A DNA stretch of 64,000 nucleotides from Onchidella celtica (lineage: Eukaryota; Mollusca; Gastropoda; Systellommatophora; Onchidiidae), in contig OZ007581.1 of assembly GCA_963931925.1 (NCBI GenBank), positions 23,307,043-23,371,042 on the forward strand, given 5' to 3'. A model generated the notes under the pieces. It saw only the letters and a list, made by a program, of their open reading frames with translations, was not told the DNA's origin and did no database searches. The position numbers and the translations under genes are program-made. Shown here piece after piece: positions 24,601-31,289 of the stretch. The stretch's first letter is position 1; each line of letters starts with the position of its first letter.

Positions 24601-27509
24601 GTCGATGCATTTTCTCGATACTTATTAATGTCCGAATTTATAATTGAAACGGATCATCGTCCATTACTATTCCTCAAGTCGAACAGAGCGAGAAATGCGC
24701 GACTTACCCGATGGAGCCTTGCGCTCCAGGAATACAAATTTACCATTAGAGCTATACCTGGGAATGATAATCTACAAGCCGATGTGTTGTCCCGGTTAAT
24801 TTAGTATCATTATATAGTCTGTAAACATTGAGGTTGAGCATTTTTCACCTTATTCGGAGACCGTGGATGGTTTCACATTATTTGTCCTACAAGTTATGGG
24901 CATACTTTCTCAAAATTTATGTGATTCCTTTATCCACTAGCGTCCATTCTGACCAAGACCTGAGTTCCAGACAACCTTGACGCCTTTGTCTGCGGGTCAA
25001 TGAGATGAGGAAATGGCAAACCAAGGGACCAGACCTACTGCTGCCAGGATACCATTACGTTACATTAACCATTGTTTGTACATGTTATATATGTCATAAT
25101 TACGCTCAGTGAAGCTATGAGCTAGATGCTCAATATTTTAAGTCTTTACAGTATGTCTTTGTGAAATAGGTTATCACTTTAATTGTAACGATATTGTTAC
25201 ATTACATATATTACACTATACACTATTACCACATATATTATAGAACGTCGCATATGTCCTTCAGAATGCACGTTCTCAACAATTTTTTTTCATGACTTTC
25301 AGTTAACGCTATAGTTTTTCCATATGGCTTCCAAATGTATTCTGACTTAATGACTTTAGTACACATTGTGTCGTTCAAACCCTAAGTTTTCACTGGGGTG
25401 GGGGATGTGTCAAGAGCAGATTTAATTCATAAGAGTAAATTTTTGCGAGAGCAGTAAGTAATTTTTAGAAACGTAATTATTGTACGAGCCAGCATAACTT
25501 GGCCTTGAGCTGGTCTCGTAAACAATGTGTTTTGAACAGTTTTTTCCCTGATAGATAGACAGAAGGTGGGGAAGGATAGAGGGACAGCGTAGGTGTGCAT
25601 GACTGAGCACTTGTTGTATCTCGTGTTTTGAACTAGGGGTAGTAAAGAGGGAAGGGGTGAGTAGGAATTAAATGTTATTGAGACGTCTGTTGGCGTACAG
25701 AAAAACCGTGATCCAGAGTAAAAGCTCGGGGTTTTGAACATGTTAAGAATTTATTGCTATAAAATTTATATTATATTGTATTGAAGTAATTCGACCTTTG
25801 ATGTCGACCCAAGGTCGTTGCGTAGGGCTGTTACTTAAAATAACTCAGTTCGGCAGCTGAGCTAGAAGTGGTTGCACCAATCACAATCCAGGAATTAGAC
25901 GGTAAGCTGCAGATGCAGTCCAGTATTTAAGGCCATACAGAACTTAGTTCTGGGCCACATGTAGACGAGTCCATTTGCGGGGTGGACGGCGATAGTCCTC
26001 GGCCAGATGAGGGACATGGAGACGCAGTTGGGCAGTCCATTGTGGGTGGCCTGATTTGGAGCTCCGGAGCCTAAGCTACTTGGTTTGATATAAACCCACA
26101 GCGTTTACATCCAGCGCTCTCACTCCCAGTGAGGGCCGCATGGTGAGAGTCTATACTAATTTGTAATGATGAAAGTGAACCGTTCTACTTACTTTTGAAG
26201 ACAGTTTCAGAGCTACCGCCAGACAACGCATGGTTGTACAAGCATTCTCCATGGCGTGTCTAGAGGAAATGTCCACATCATAACATGTCTCATTGAATTA
26301 ATAGAATTTAAACTGTTATATCCGTCGCCACGTGCGCGGATTCTATTTGCCATATAACTCATATGACCTGCAAGTAGTTAGATTGAATTCGTTAGTCTTT
26401 ATAAAAGCTGTAGTTCCATTAGTTAGATTCAGTTGCCTTTGAATTGATATATATATTTATAATTATATTTGTTACATTAATTCCTGTAATTAAACTGCCC
26501 TACAGTTCTGCTAAAATTGAAAGCAATTGATTTATTTAGTTTCTAGAGTGCAAGTATTTATTTTGGTGTGTTCGTCGATTGTGGGAGCGGACCTCGAAAG
26601 AGTGTCAGTCGAAATATCCCCATGTAACCCACATCGCGACAGAAACATTGCGGACAAGGACATCGTGAGTGAGGGGGAGTCATTACTGTGAAGAAAAGCA
26701 GAAACATTGCGGACAAGGACATCGTGAGTGAGGGGGAGTCATTACTGTGAAGAAAAGCAGAAACATTGCGGACAAGGACATCGTGAGTGAGGGGGAGTCA
26801 TTACTGTGAAGAAAAGCAGAAACATTGCGGACAAGGACATTCTTTCATGTGAAAGAATAGGAAAAGCAAAGACATCGTGGGAATAGATTCCTTGATGTGA
26901 AACAACAACAACAACAAGGAAAGCAGAATCTAATCTTTTCATCACAAGAAGAAGTCTTGGAAATAAAATTTTTTAAATGTTCTGAAATTTCAAAAAGGAG
27001 AAAATACCGCTGCCACTTGGGAGTTGTTATTGCTGTAGGAAGAACTGTAGACGATTGCAGCAAAACGAATCTTGTCCGGGGCGACTGCAAATTGTGTCGT
27101 TACATCGGATGCAAACTGTAGCATGACCGGGTACTCTGTGTGTCTGCTGATGCTTCCAGAGGCGTCCAAAACAAACAGAATATCTGCCAGCCCTTCACAT
27201 AGCGTTGCTTGGGTGGTCGTATAGACTGAAAAAATAGGCCAAAGTGGGCTCGTGATTTGTATTAAAGTGTAACCCGTCAAAATTGTGTACTGATTATTTG
27301 GTATGATTACAAACCGTCTCCGTGAGCTAATTAACAAACGTTCACAATAGTTAGATCTTTCGTTAAACCGTTAAGTACGATATGTGTTGCTGGTGCTGAT
27401 GTTGTGGTGAAGTTGTATTTTATGTGAATTCTAAACAATTTGTGAAGCGATTGGAGACTCCTGATGTGAAAATGAGCTATATTAATACTGTACATTTTAA
27501 CTAATATCC

Positions 27510-27545
<36 letters not shown>

Positions 27546-27918
27546 CATTATTATTATCATTACTATTATTATATCAATCTTAAATTATTATATGATTATT
27601 ATGCTATTAGTATTATTTTTTTTATTATTGTAATTATTATTATTATTAATTCAAGCAACAGTAAACAGCTCAATAAGATAATTCTGTTCACAAATCTGAT
27701 ATAATGACGTCACAAATCCATTGTTTCCACAGTCAGTTCAAGAAGACTGTTAGTAGGGAACCCTAACCTAATTGCAAAACGGAGTAGCGAAAATACTGAG
27801 GTGTGTTCACTGCTCAGCCATAATTCACGAGCTTCTTACCTGAAGAAGCCCTGTCCCAACCCGTCAAGGCCAGGACGAGCAGGACAGCCACAAAGCTCGA
27901 CTTCTGACTACCGCCCAT
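530..27918 (-). CDS. Gene A: secreted VWA / chitin-binding (ChtBD2) multidomain protein, 3' end outside window
   Basis: The coding exons, in transcript order, are 27918-27840, 27225-27008, 15875-15725, 15549-15361, 13688-13571, 13077-12929, 11924-11777, 11044-10872, 9828-9605, 5675-5525, 5010-4819, 4396-4273 and 684-530. All introns are GT/AG on the minus strand and all phases join, giving at least 690 residues. The order is signal peptide (about 1-26), VWA1 (27-212), CBD1 (213-301), CBD2 (302-408), VWA2 (409-597) and CBD3 (598 onward). The last exon ends at a good donor, so the gene continues to the left. The MIDAS motifs are intact (DASGS and DSSGS, each with a TDG). VWA plus ChtBD2 is the domain set of mollusc shell-matrix proteins (Pif, BMSP), so a role in an extracellular chitin matrix is inferred. 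Gene B is a close paralogue in the same orientation. The intron after VWA1 exon 1 is 11.1 kb and carries a retrotransposon. Confidence 0.85.
2030..2113. repeat. Hairpin-forming inverted repeat
   Basis: Arms of about 35 nt (TTTCAAGGTACACTC... and ...GAGTGTACCTTGAAA) also share TTGTATTTATCACTC and its complement, around a 9-nt loop. A third partial direct copy follows at 2114-2145. It lies in a gene A intron. Confidence 0.75.
2509..3758 (-). mobile_element. Solo LTR, diverged, same family as the complete element
   Basis: Read on the minus strand, the stretch matches the LTR of the 17.6-26.6 kb element from TGTCAAGA to GCGACA, at clearly lower identity and with small indels. It is flanked by a perfect 5-bp duplication, GAAGG (2504-2508 and 3759-3763). 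Loss of the internal part by LTR-LTR recombination is the usual cause. It lies in the CBD3 intron of gene A. Confidence 0.88.
4273..4396 (-). CDS. Gene A exon 12: CBD3, N-terminal half
   Basis: It encodes CAGQPDGNYPACDPLCAQGY, then FISCVSEYLYQM. It is 124 nt, phase 1 to 2, with acceptor CTTCCTAG and donor GTAAGTC. A solo LTR lies in the 3.6-kb intron that follows. Confidence 0.88.
4819..5010 (-). CDS. Gene A exon 11: VWA2, last third
   Basis: It encodes SGVTVLAVGIGNNVRQSEL, then AHVFNVASF, ending near a Cys. It is 192 nt, phase 1 to 1, with donor GTGAGT. Confidence 0.9.
5525..5675 (-). CDS. Gene A exon 10: VWA2, middle third
   Basis: This 151-nt exon, phase 0 to 1, encodes APYLNGLTNTAKALIIA and VAIVVTDGVS, supplying the MIDAS Thr and the last Asp. 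The 3.9-kb intron before it holds a foldback element and a Cys-rich open frame. Confidence 0.9.
6110..6242. repeat. Interspersed repeat ending in (CT)n(AC)n
   Basis: TTTATATAGCCCCTGTCTCC, then AAAGCATTTTACA and a dinucleotide tail. The partner is at 28069-28200. Confidence 0.65.
6509..6710. mobile_element. Foldback MITE, Harbinger-like
   Basis: The ends are GTGGTCTTG and CAAGACCAC, with arms of about 85 bp that pair imperfectly to near the centre. TTA flanks both sides (6506-6508, 6711-6713), fitting the TWA target preference of PIF/Harbinger. It has no coding capacity. Confidence 0.7.
8385..8600 (-). CDS. Unrecognised Cys-rich open frame, 71 aa
   Basis: It starts in a good context (AAAATGGCGGC) and contains ten cysteines in paired spacing (MAACPTC, SSCWAPNCTNPLC, HLCFEC, FCTTRCFSKPC), which looks like a small zinc-binding module. 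Some transposase zinc fingers have similar spacing, but I cannot assign a family. Its last bases include CCCA|GTAAAC, which could be a donor, so it may be a first exon. It lies inside a gene A intron on the same strand. It could be a transposon relic or chance. Confidence 0.25.
   Translation of the reverse strand: MAACPTCRAEAVDNGRTSSCWAPNCTNPLCAGSGIKMHLCFECAHNYSDAIIKASRGFCTTRCFSKPCGSQ
9605..9828 (-). CDS. Gene A exon 9: VWA2, first third
   Basis: It encodes CPAQADILFLLDSSGSIG, a canonical DSSGS MIDAS, through the CIIFSTNVQVLFNLN strands. It is 224 nt, phase 1 to 0, with donor GTAAGTAA. Confidence 0.92.
9966..10306. repeat. Degenerate ~60-bp minisatellite containing splice-donor copies
   Basis: About five units share ATAAATTATGAAAACA and GTGGTTCCACTTCC. 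Several end in a sequence reading GTAAGTTATT on the minus strand, the same word as the donor after gene A exon 8 (10871-10862). The SINE at 10308 splits the array; a last unit continues to 10871. Confidence 0.7.
10308..10790 (+). mobile_element. tRNA-headed SINE with 11-bp target duplication
   Basis: Its head resembles a tRNA gene, with A box TGGTCTAGAGG (10321-10331) and B box GGTTCTAAACC (10364-10374). It is flanked by TTCCAATATTT at 10297-10307 and 10791-10801. The body holds a tandem duplication of about 67 bp (10394-10527) and a C-rich tract. Its 3' end, GGCAGCGAACCTCCTAAAAT, also occurs in the copy at 38442-38830. It is inserted in a minisatellite next to gene A exon 8. Confidence 0.85.
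10872..11044 (-). CDS. Gene A exon 8: CBD2, C-terminal half and Pro-rich linker
   Basis: It encodes PCPLGTYIDSYGNPF, then TDSCEASIPSCPRNPGD and a proline/glycine-rich spacer (PPAPPGPSG) before VWA2. It is 173 nt, phase 2 to 1, with donor GTAAGTTATT. Copies of the intron sequence just after this donor form a minisatellite further into the intron. Confidence 0.9.
11777..11924 (-). CDS. Gene A exon 7: CBD2, N-terminal half
   Basis: It encodes CSGRPDGNYPMCAPDCQSGF, then YYSCSGGETYEM, a second ChtBD2 first half. It is 148 nt, phase 1 to 2. The acceptor is in a weak pyrimidine context (CCGCCAG), but phase and homology fix it. Confidence 0.88.
12548..12642 (+). repeat. tRNA-like sequence (tRNA-Ser-like relic or SINE head)
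   Basis: TGGCCGAACGG (12556-12566) fits a polymerase III A box and GGTTCAAATCC (12617-12627) a perfect B box; the long spacing is like tRNA-Ser or tRNA-Leu. The acceptor arms do not pair well, so I do not call a working tRNA gene. Confidence 0.5.
12929..13077 (-). CDS. Gene A exon 6: CBD1, C-terminal half
   Basis: It encodes PCALAFYTDQNGVRF, then YNPDTDTCEL and a CPRDPEDY linker, completing the ChtBD2 cysteine set. It is 149 nt, phase 2 to 1, with acceptor TTTACAG and donor GTGAGT. Confidence 0.9.
13571..13688 (-). CDS. Gene A exon 5: CBD1, N-terminal half
   Basis: This 118-nt exon encodes [12 protein letters not shown] and [14 protein letters not shown], the typical first half of a ChtBD2 fold (C-x-GR-x-DGNY...C...YF-x-C). 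Two extra cysteines (CIKSC and CPPIC) suggest an additional disulfide. Phase 1 to 2. The matching exon of gene B is also 118 nt. Confidence 0.9.
15361..15549 (-). CDS. Gene A exon 4: VWA1, last third
   Basis: It encodes the C-terminal helices and strand of VWA (TGATVIAIGVGNGV, then [13 protein letters not shown]), ending at Cys-Pro-Val. It is 189 nt, phase 1 to 1, with donor GTATGTG. A 76-nt near-copy of its first part lies upstream of the gene at 28297-28376. Confidence 0.9.
15556..15690. repeat. Degenerate (GGAT)n in gene A VWA1 intron
   Basis: GGATGGATGGAT-rich sequence lies in the same intron position as the gene B array at 48408-48855. Confidence 0.8.
15725..15875 (-). CDS. Gene A exon 3: VWA1, middle third
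   Basis: This 151-nt exon, phase 0 to 1, encodes the MIDAS threonine region (LTYTGAALRSA) and the strand [10 protein letters not shown] with the last metal-binding Asp. All four VWA middle exons in the window are exactly 151 nt. Confidence 0.9.
16396..17598. repeat. 59-bp minisatellite, left part
   Basis: About 20 units of GCAGAAACATTGCGGACAAG followed by GACATCGTGAGTGAGGGGG and so on, with C/T and G/A variants. One unit near 16957 has an expanded G run and one near 17260 is duplicated in part. Any open frames here are by-products of the repeat. Confidence 0.95.
17599..18832 (+). repeat. 5' LTR
   Basis: It is 1234 bp and bounded by TGT...ACA. A TATAAAAG box at 18591-18598 places the transcription start near 18620, so U3 occupies about 1 kb and R/U5 about 0.2 kb. 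An ATTAAA-type signal lies near 18680. The 3' LTR is the same length. Confidence 0.93.
18833..18850 (+). other. Candidate primer-binding site
   Basis: TGGAGGGGACATTG follows the 5' LTR after one base. It starts with TGG, as a tRNA CCA end requires. I cannot say which tRNA would match. Confidence 0.5.
18851..20205 (+). other. Retrotransposon leader
   Basis: About 1.35 kb lies between the primer site and the gag-pol ATG, with no long frame. It is unusually long for a leader; I see no structure in it I can name. Confidence 0.6.
20206..24804 (+). CDS. gag-pol: Retrotransposon Gag-Pol polyprotein, 1532 aa, intact
   Basis: It is a single frame without an internal stop or frameshift. Residues about 34-115 are a charged Glu/Arg/Lys coiled-coil-like stretch; 140-310 a Gag capsid-like region; 427-440 a CCHC zinc knuckle (CYRCNRPGHISKDC); 502-505 the protease DTGC. 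Integrase follows: HHCC His682, His689, Cys719, Cys722; catalytic Asp752, Asp811, Glu847 with exact D-35-E spacing; then a GPY/F-like segment (KGPYRV). Reverse transcriptase (about 1105-1290) has YFDD at 1266-1269, and RNase H starts near Asp1417. The integrase-RT order is the reverse of ordinary Gypsy elements. Gag and Pol are fused, so their ratio cannot be set by frameshifting at a gag/pol border. There is no envelope gene. All catalytic residues I checked are present, so it may be active. Confidence 0.95.
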   Translation: MTDYSAYINAAKLLGVPDDQLPAWCERKQKEDQELAREERAAERAEKAEEREREREKERHEREKEEREREKERHEREKEEREREKERHEREKEEREREKEEREREKEERKRAENAAQREHEIFLKKLELQAIQPTAAPLSSANNVKTKPKLPTYNDKIDHIDSYIHRFELHAVAAGWDRTEWTSCLANLLTGRALEVFHGLNIEDSKNYDVLKKALLKRFQHTEDGFHQRFRTCKPDPSENFSTYVDRLKHYLDRWIQLAGIADGSFQGLYELILKDQICNACHPDLVSHLKEWAPKTLIETTSLAEQYASAHPNRSLAKPKTSEPFYAGVSGAPPAGSRNSRPTNRQTPSPRAYSQPPPNRSRGFPRRAGPPTGPQAQNFSGPPRRDNCKGFQYQGPPCPPPWAYFTTPYNAPPMPPQRNVNIIRCYRCNRPGHISKDCKVKFEAANACTVVVPAAQNVSPVELTSPMTGAVPVMSALHQHGSLTLYKGHVNAIPASVLRDTGCTTIGVRESLVRPTQLIEQEATCITFGGSVERFRLAEVYVATPFITGVVTACVLPNPVADLIIGNLPQVNDTPDGDLNIWTEEVACVITRQQSKRPPDSNLATPVFDFNVTPSIFYREQQNDSSLQPLFARVQPQNGNASPFLIKNKLLYRNFRNKRDAVEQLVVPKSFRRDILRLAHDTSFSGHQGSARTKSRILAHFFWPGVYADVNRFVARCDVCQKRTPKGKASRAPLQEMPPVSIPFQRVAIDLVGPLTKSDRGHRFILSVIDYATRWPEAIPLKDITADHIAEALMTIFSRVGFPGEILSDRGPQFTSELYKKVLELAGIRQKLTSPYHPQSNGCCERWNASMKAMLARVSADRPGDWDRQLPAILFAYRELPHASTGFSPFELLYGRKPRGPMAILSQLFTGSETDDYDTRSAYQYVVDLRQRIINACKTALQFACARASSSKFYRDQGAQMRALTVGDLTLVLLPQTQNKLLLTLKGPYRVQRRLSRVNYLIDIRGQQKVFHINMLKKYLPSDDRRRGDSVHVIARANAALVAVDDEDPLSIDRSLPILQASESISDINISDELTPSQKQDLTDLLQEFATVFTDLPGSTSLVQHVIRLQTDVPVFVKPYPRPLHAHETIITEVRAMLRLGVIERSTSPYCSPIVLVKKKDDTVRFCIDYRKLNAITIYDAEPIPNQEDLFARLSNATIFSKIDLSKGYWQIPLEEDSKQYTAFQTPLGLMQWKYMPFGLVTAPATFARMMNILLNELRCVLSYFDDICIFQTDWAGHLMALREVFATLRRAGLTARPSKVFLGYSHINFLGHTITRGVQTPDNRKISTILKLQPPKTKKQVRSLLGLLNYYRKFIPNFSSLSAPLSDLTRNNFPNKVVWTPQCADALQTIQNLFSTFPLLVLPDIRQTFVVRTDASDKGIGAVLLQEHEGSLRPCFYASRKLLDRETRYAIIERECLAIVYAVDAFSRYLLMSEFIIETDHRPLLFLKSNRARNARLTRWSLALQEYKFTIRAIPGNDNLQADVLSRLI
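24805..25407 (+). other. Retrotransposon 3' non-coding stretch with polypurine tract
   Basis: About 600 bp lies between the pol stop and the 3' LTR with no open frame of note, so there is no env. It ends in GGGGTGGGGGATG (about 25395-25407), a suitable polypurine tract for plus-strand priming. Confidence 0.75.
25408..26641 (+). repeat. 3' LTR
   Basis: It is 1234 bp and nearly identical to the 5' LTR. TATAAAAG is at 26400-26407. The 59-bp minisatellite resumes directly after the GAAAC duplication. Confidence 0.93.
26642..26878. repeat. 59-bp minisatellite, right part after retrotransposon
   Basis: About 3-4 more units continue in register after the target duplication, showing that the array existed before the insertion. 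It decays at 26840. Confidence 0.93.
27008..27225 (-). CDS. Gene A exon 2: VWA1, first third
   Basis: This exon encodes the first beta strand and the MIDAS motif: [18 protein letters not shown], where DASGS fits DxSxS. The acceptor is TTTTTTCAG and the donor GTATTTTC; the exon enters in phase 1 and leaves in phase 0. Compared with gene B VWA1 it lacks about eight residues between the IVYS strand and the exon end. Confidence 0.88.
27505..27660. repeat. (TTA)n-rich tract in gene A 5' intron
   Basis: An imperfect ATT repeat between exon 2 and the ATG exon. Confidence 0.85.
27840..27918 (-). CDS. Gene A exon 1: start codon and signal peptide
   Basis: The frame begins MGGSQKSSFVAVLLVLALTG, a short polar start followed by a hydrophobic core typical of a cleaved signal peptide. 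It has 26 codons plus one base and ends at donor GTAAGAAG (phase 1). Gene B exon 1 is clearly related ([14 protein letters not shown]), which supports the ATG choice. An acceptor-like TTTTTGCTAG lies immediately upstream of the ATG, as expected if a non-coding exon precedes it. Confidence 0.85.
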
Positions 27919-28128
27919 AGCTAGCAAAAATGCAATGCTAAGAAGCAAGTCTAACAGTCAGATAATTGCTTTACCTGAACCTGTTCATGAACAACAAATT
28001 ATAACAGTGTCAGTGGTATTTTCATTTAATCATAATACATGAAGTAATAATCATGGAATACACATTAGCTATATAACGCTGTCTCCACAGGTGGATCCAA
28101 TGTGCTTTACAATCAAACTGGTAATGTA

Positions 28129-28133
<5 letters not shown>

Positions 28134-28189
<56 letters not shown>

Positions 28190-28200
28190 TCTCTCTTTTT
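28134..28200. repeat. (CT)n microsatellite at the end of an interspersed repeat
   Basis: It follows TATATAACGCTGTCTCCACA and AATGTGCTTTACA, words also found before the (CT)n(AC)n tract at 6110-6240. Confidence 0.85.
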
Positions 28201-28296
28201 CTTTCTCTCCCTCTCTCTCATGTATTTACAAATATACTTTCATTAAGCATTCTGTAAGAAAAACACAAAATCGAGACATTATCAGTCAGCCAGTAG

Positions 28297-28376
28297 ACTG
28301 ACACCGTTGCCACCGCCGATTGCAATGACAGTTGCTCCTGTCAACTTCAGGAGTAGTGCTTCAATCTGGGTATCTG
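28297..28376 (-). pseudogene. Truncated copy of a VWA last-third exon
   Basis: About 76 bp matches the 5' part of gene A exon 4 (15473-15549) with roughly three mismatches, including a CAG acceptor before ATACCCAGATTG. The similarity stops after the VGNGV-coding region and no donor follows. It lies between the candidate non-coding exon 1 and the ATG exon of gene A, so it is not a continuation of a known frame. It reads as a recent partial exon duplication or the fossil of a lost paralogue. Confidence 0.75.
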
Positions 28377-29066
28377 AGTTTAACTGTTTTGAAGTTCTCA
28401 AAATGAATAAATATTTCTCAATCTTTCTGAGAGAATATTCCATACATTTGGCCCAGAATGAGAAAGGAAACCCCCATATTTCTCTAATGAAAGTCGCGGT
28501 TGCCAGTGTACGTAAGTTGAAATGTGTGAATTCACGTGATCACAGCATAATTATTCCTCCATCGCTGGCATTTCAAAGAAACCGTTTTTTCTTTCTAAGC
28601 ACGGCAAGAACGATCAGTTGAGACAAACACTGCTGATAGTGGCTGATGACATCCATCCCAAAGCTAAACTAAAATCACTTTCACGGTTTGATTGGAAGGT
28701 GCTAAATTACAAATGTGTAATATAAAACGTTAATTTGATTGATTTTACATTAATTACAAACGAAAATAATAATAATGATAGTAATCGTAAAAAATTTTTC
28801 AGTAAATGAGTATTTTGAATTATTGTATCCAGAGAAACACAAAACCACAAAACCCTACCTGTGCTTTCAGATCAGTGGAGATAAAGTGTCAGCTGGTAAC
28901 TTTCAAGAGACCACATTAATTGTGAGCCAGTGATCTAATATTAACACAAAGCCTGTTCGCTTATCAGTACTGACCTTTACGTGTGTGATCTTGCATTATA
29001 TATTTGGCATCAATTTATATTCATTAAATCCATTAAAAATTATTCAAAGATTCAGTTTTATTCATA

Positions 29067-29800
29067 ACTAACTGAGTTCCCGGCCCTGCCCGGGATAAAT
29101 CGATTTATTAGTTTCAGTTCTGTGTGATTATTACGGACCCGCTTCATTTTGCCTGTTCCTTTAGCTTTGTTTTATTTTATTTTTGTTTATTTGTTTTTAG
29201 ATACGTTTTACTGCCCTCTCTTTGCGCGTTGACGTCCTGCGCCTCTCGCCAGCATCCGGCAAATGGCTATGATTTGCGCACGGGTTAGTTTGTTTGCACA
29301 TCGCAGGAAGTGATAACGTCATGTGTTAATGGAAAAGAAATACATATTATAATATTTTCCTAGGCATAATTATTGAAAACACAAACCTGTACTTTTGGCC
29401 CTGCGGCGTCAATCTCCCAATTCCAGGCCCTTTCTTTTTCCTAGTCTAGGCACATTGAGAACACACAAAGTTTCATACTCTAACTCAAATCTCATCATTC
29501 AAACCAGTCCTAACCGGAAGTTGTTTTTGTGAGTGTGATACAGTCTATACCGGAACCAATCTCAATTACATTATTGATTAATTTACCGAAAAAATAGATC
29601 GAACGCCAATGTGTCGCAACCTAGCAACTAATACAAACGTTCTGCGAGTTGTTGATCATTTTTTTATTTTCTGTGCCGGTGACACGACGACAGTCTATAC
29701 TAAGCGTAGTATAAAACCTGAGGGCCACCGAATCAGCATTAACAGAGGAGTAGCGAAAGGCGCGCGGCAATTGTCGTAAAGTTTCACTTTTATTAGTATA
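29067..29800. mobile_element. Possible interspersed DNA repeat
   Basis: It starts near CTGAGTTCCCGGCCCTGCCC and ends near TTTTATTAGTATAGATG. This pair of end motifs resembles a repeat type common in invertebrate genomes. I cannot confirm termini or a target duplication. Confidence 0.35.
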
Positions 29801-31289
29801 GATGTTCGCTTGCCTTAATTTTTTTTTTTTTGTTGTTGCCTGCTCTGCAATATGTATTTATTTATCTATGCCTCCTCTGCTTCAACGATTAATAAGCCTT
29901 AAACTTTGGACATATTATTGTCACTGCCTATACAGCATTCTGAAGTGGTCACATTAATTATGAGACAATGATACTACATTTCTGCGAAATCTGTTGGCTT
30001 ATTAATGCATAACATTATTTTATACACTTGCATGACACATATTTTAACATCATTTTACAACCACAAGTTCTTTCAAAATATTCACGTGCCTAAATTTTCT
30101 GCATTATTTTACAACTTCCACAACTTTACAACTTACCATTATTATTATTATTGTTATTATTATTATTATACTGTTATTATTATTGATCTTTTCAAAGTTC
30201 GGTGTAGACAGAGGCTTGGTAATGAAACATTTTAAAAATCGTAAAATTTAAGCTGACTAGTGATTAAATGCATACCTTCGTAGGTGTGATCTGATAAAAT
30301 TTCAGCATTCTTTTTCGCACTGAACTCACATTGTGAATATCAAGTCATCAGTCCTGGGCTGTTAGTAATTACTCATGTATGTTCTTCAGCCCACAGTAAG
30401 ACCGATTCAAACAACGCTTTCAAATACACGAAGGTAAAACAGTATCATTGAATGTTGCATCCAGTTTCGTTTAATATGTATCGGTGTATTTTCCTAACTT
30501 CAGATATTTAAAATGAAACGTAGAAATGTCAGCAGAGTCCAACTGTTGAGATTTTTTAAAATGTGAACAGCTATCTGTGTTGCTCGGTGATTCGATGCGT
30601 TTTTTGTTTTCTCTCTGTACTACGAAATCTATAATAGTTTGTTTAATCCCCACTGATTTTTAAAAAACATTTTATTTTGTCTGGTAGCCATTTATATGGC
30701 TTCCTAAATTTTAGAGTAAATTTTTGCCCTCACCCCCATCCACCTTATAAAAACAAACATCGATTCGAATGATTACAGCGCTAGATACTGGGGTACATTA
30801 CACTAATCTTCATTTCCATTGTAAATGGTATTGACATAATGTAAGAACATGACACCAGCATGGAAATAGATGCAAATGATAACATTATAGTAGAAGTCAA
30901 AGTCACAGAGTCAAATTATTTCTTTTTATACCTAAATCTCCCAAGCCCGTACGATTCTATTATTGCATGTTCATGTTTAGATATTTTTTTCTAAAATACT
31001 GGACCCGCTTGATAACAACCCTATCTTATTTAGACCATTAGCAAAGAAATAAAAGAAATATACGTTTGACTGCTTACATCAGATCTATACGATACAAAAG
31101 TGTAAACTCCCTCTGCGCATCTTGCAATTATATAAAACAACTTTGATCTCAGAAATGGAATTACTCTTAATTGTTGATTTTCCCAAGATGAGCTTAGCAA
31201 GAAATGAGACAAAACAATGGATACGCTGATCTCTGGTAAAGTTTCCCATACCAAGGTATATTAACGTATCAGATATGAAGAGGTATGGG

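Larger units (their letters stand above)
17599..26641 (+). mobile_element. Complete LTR retrotransposon, Ty3/Gypsy class with integrase before reverse transcriptase (Gmr1-like order)
   Basis: This 9043-bp element has two 1234-bp LTRs starting TGTCAAG and ending GCGACA. It is flanked by a 5-bp duplication, GAAAC (17594-17598 and 26642-26646), and carries one long open frame at 20206-24804. It sits in a 59-bp minisatellite inside the VWA1 intron of gene A, antisense to that gene. The LTRs differ at only two positions I could find by eye (near 17884 and 18237 in the 5' LTR), so the insertion is recent. Known Gypsy elements with integrase ahead of RT are the Gmr1 group, first reported from cod and other deuterostomes; the clade assignment here rests on gene order only. 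Confidence 0.93.

Noticed and set aside
24805-25407. An envelope gene after pol
   Set aside because: Only 600 bp with no open frame, signal peptide or membrane segment.
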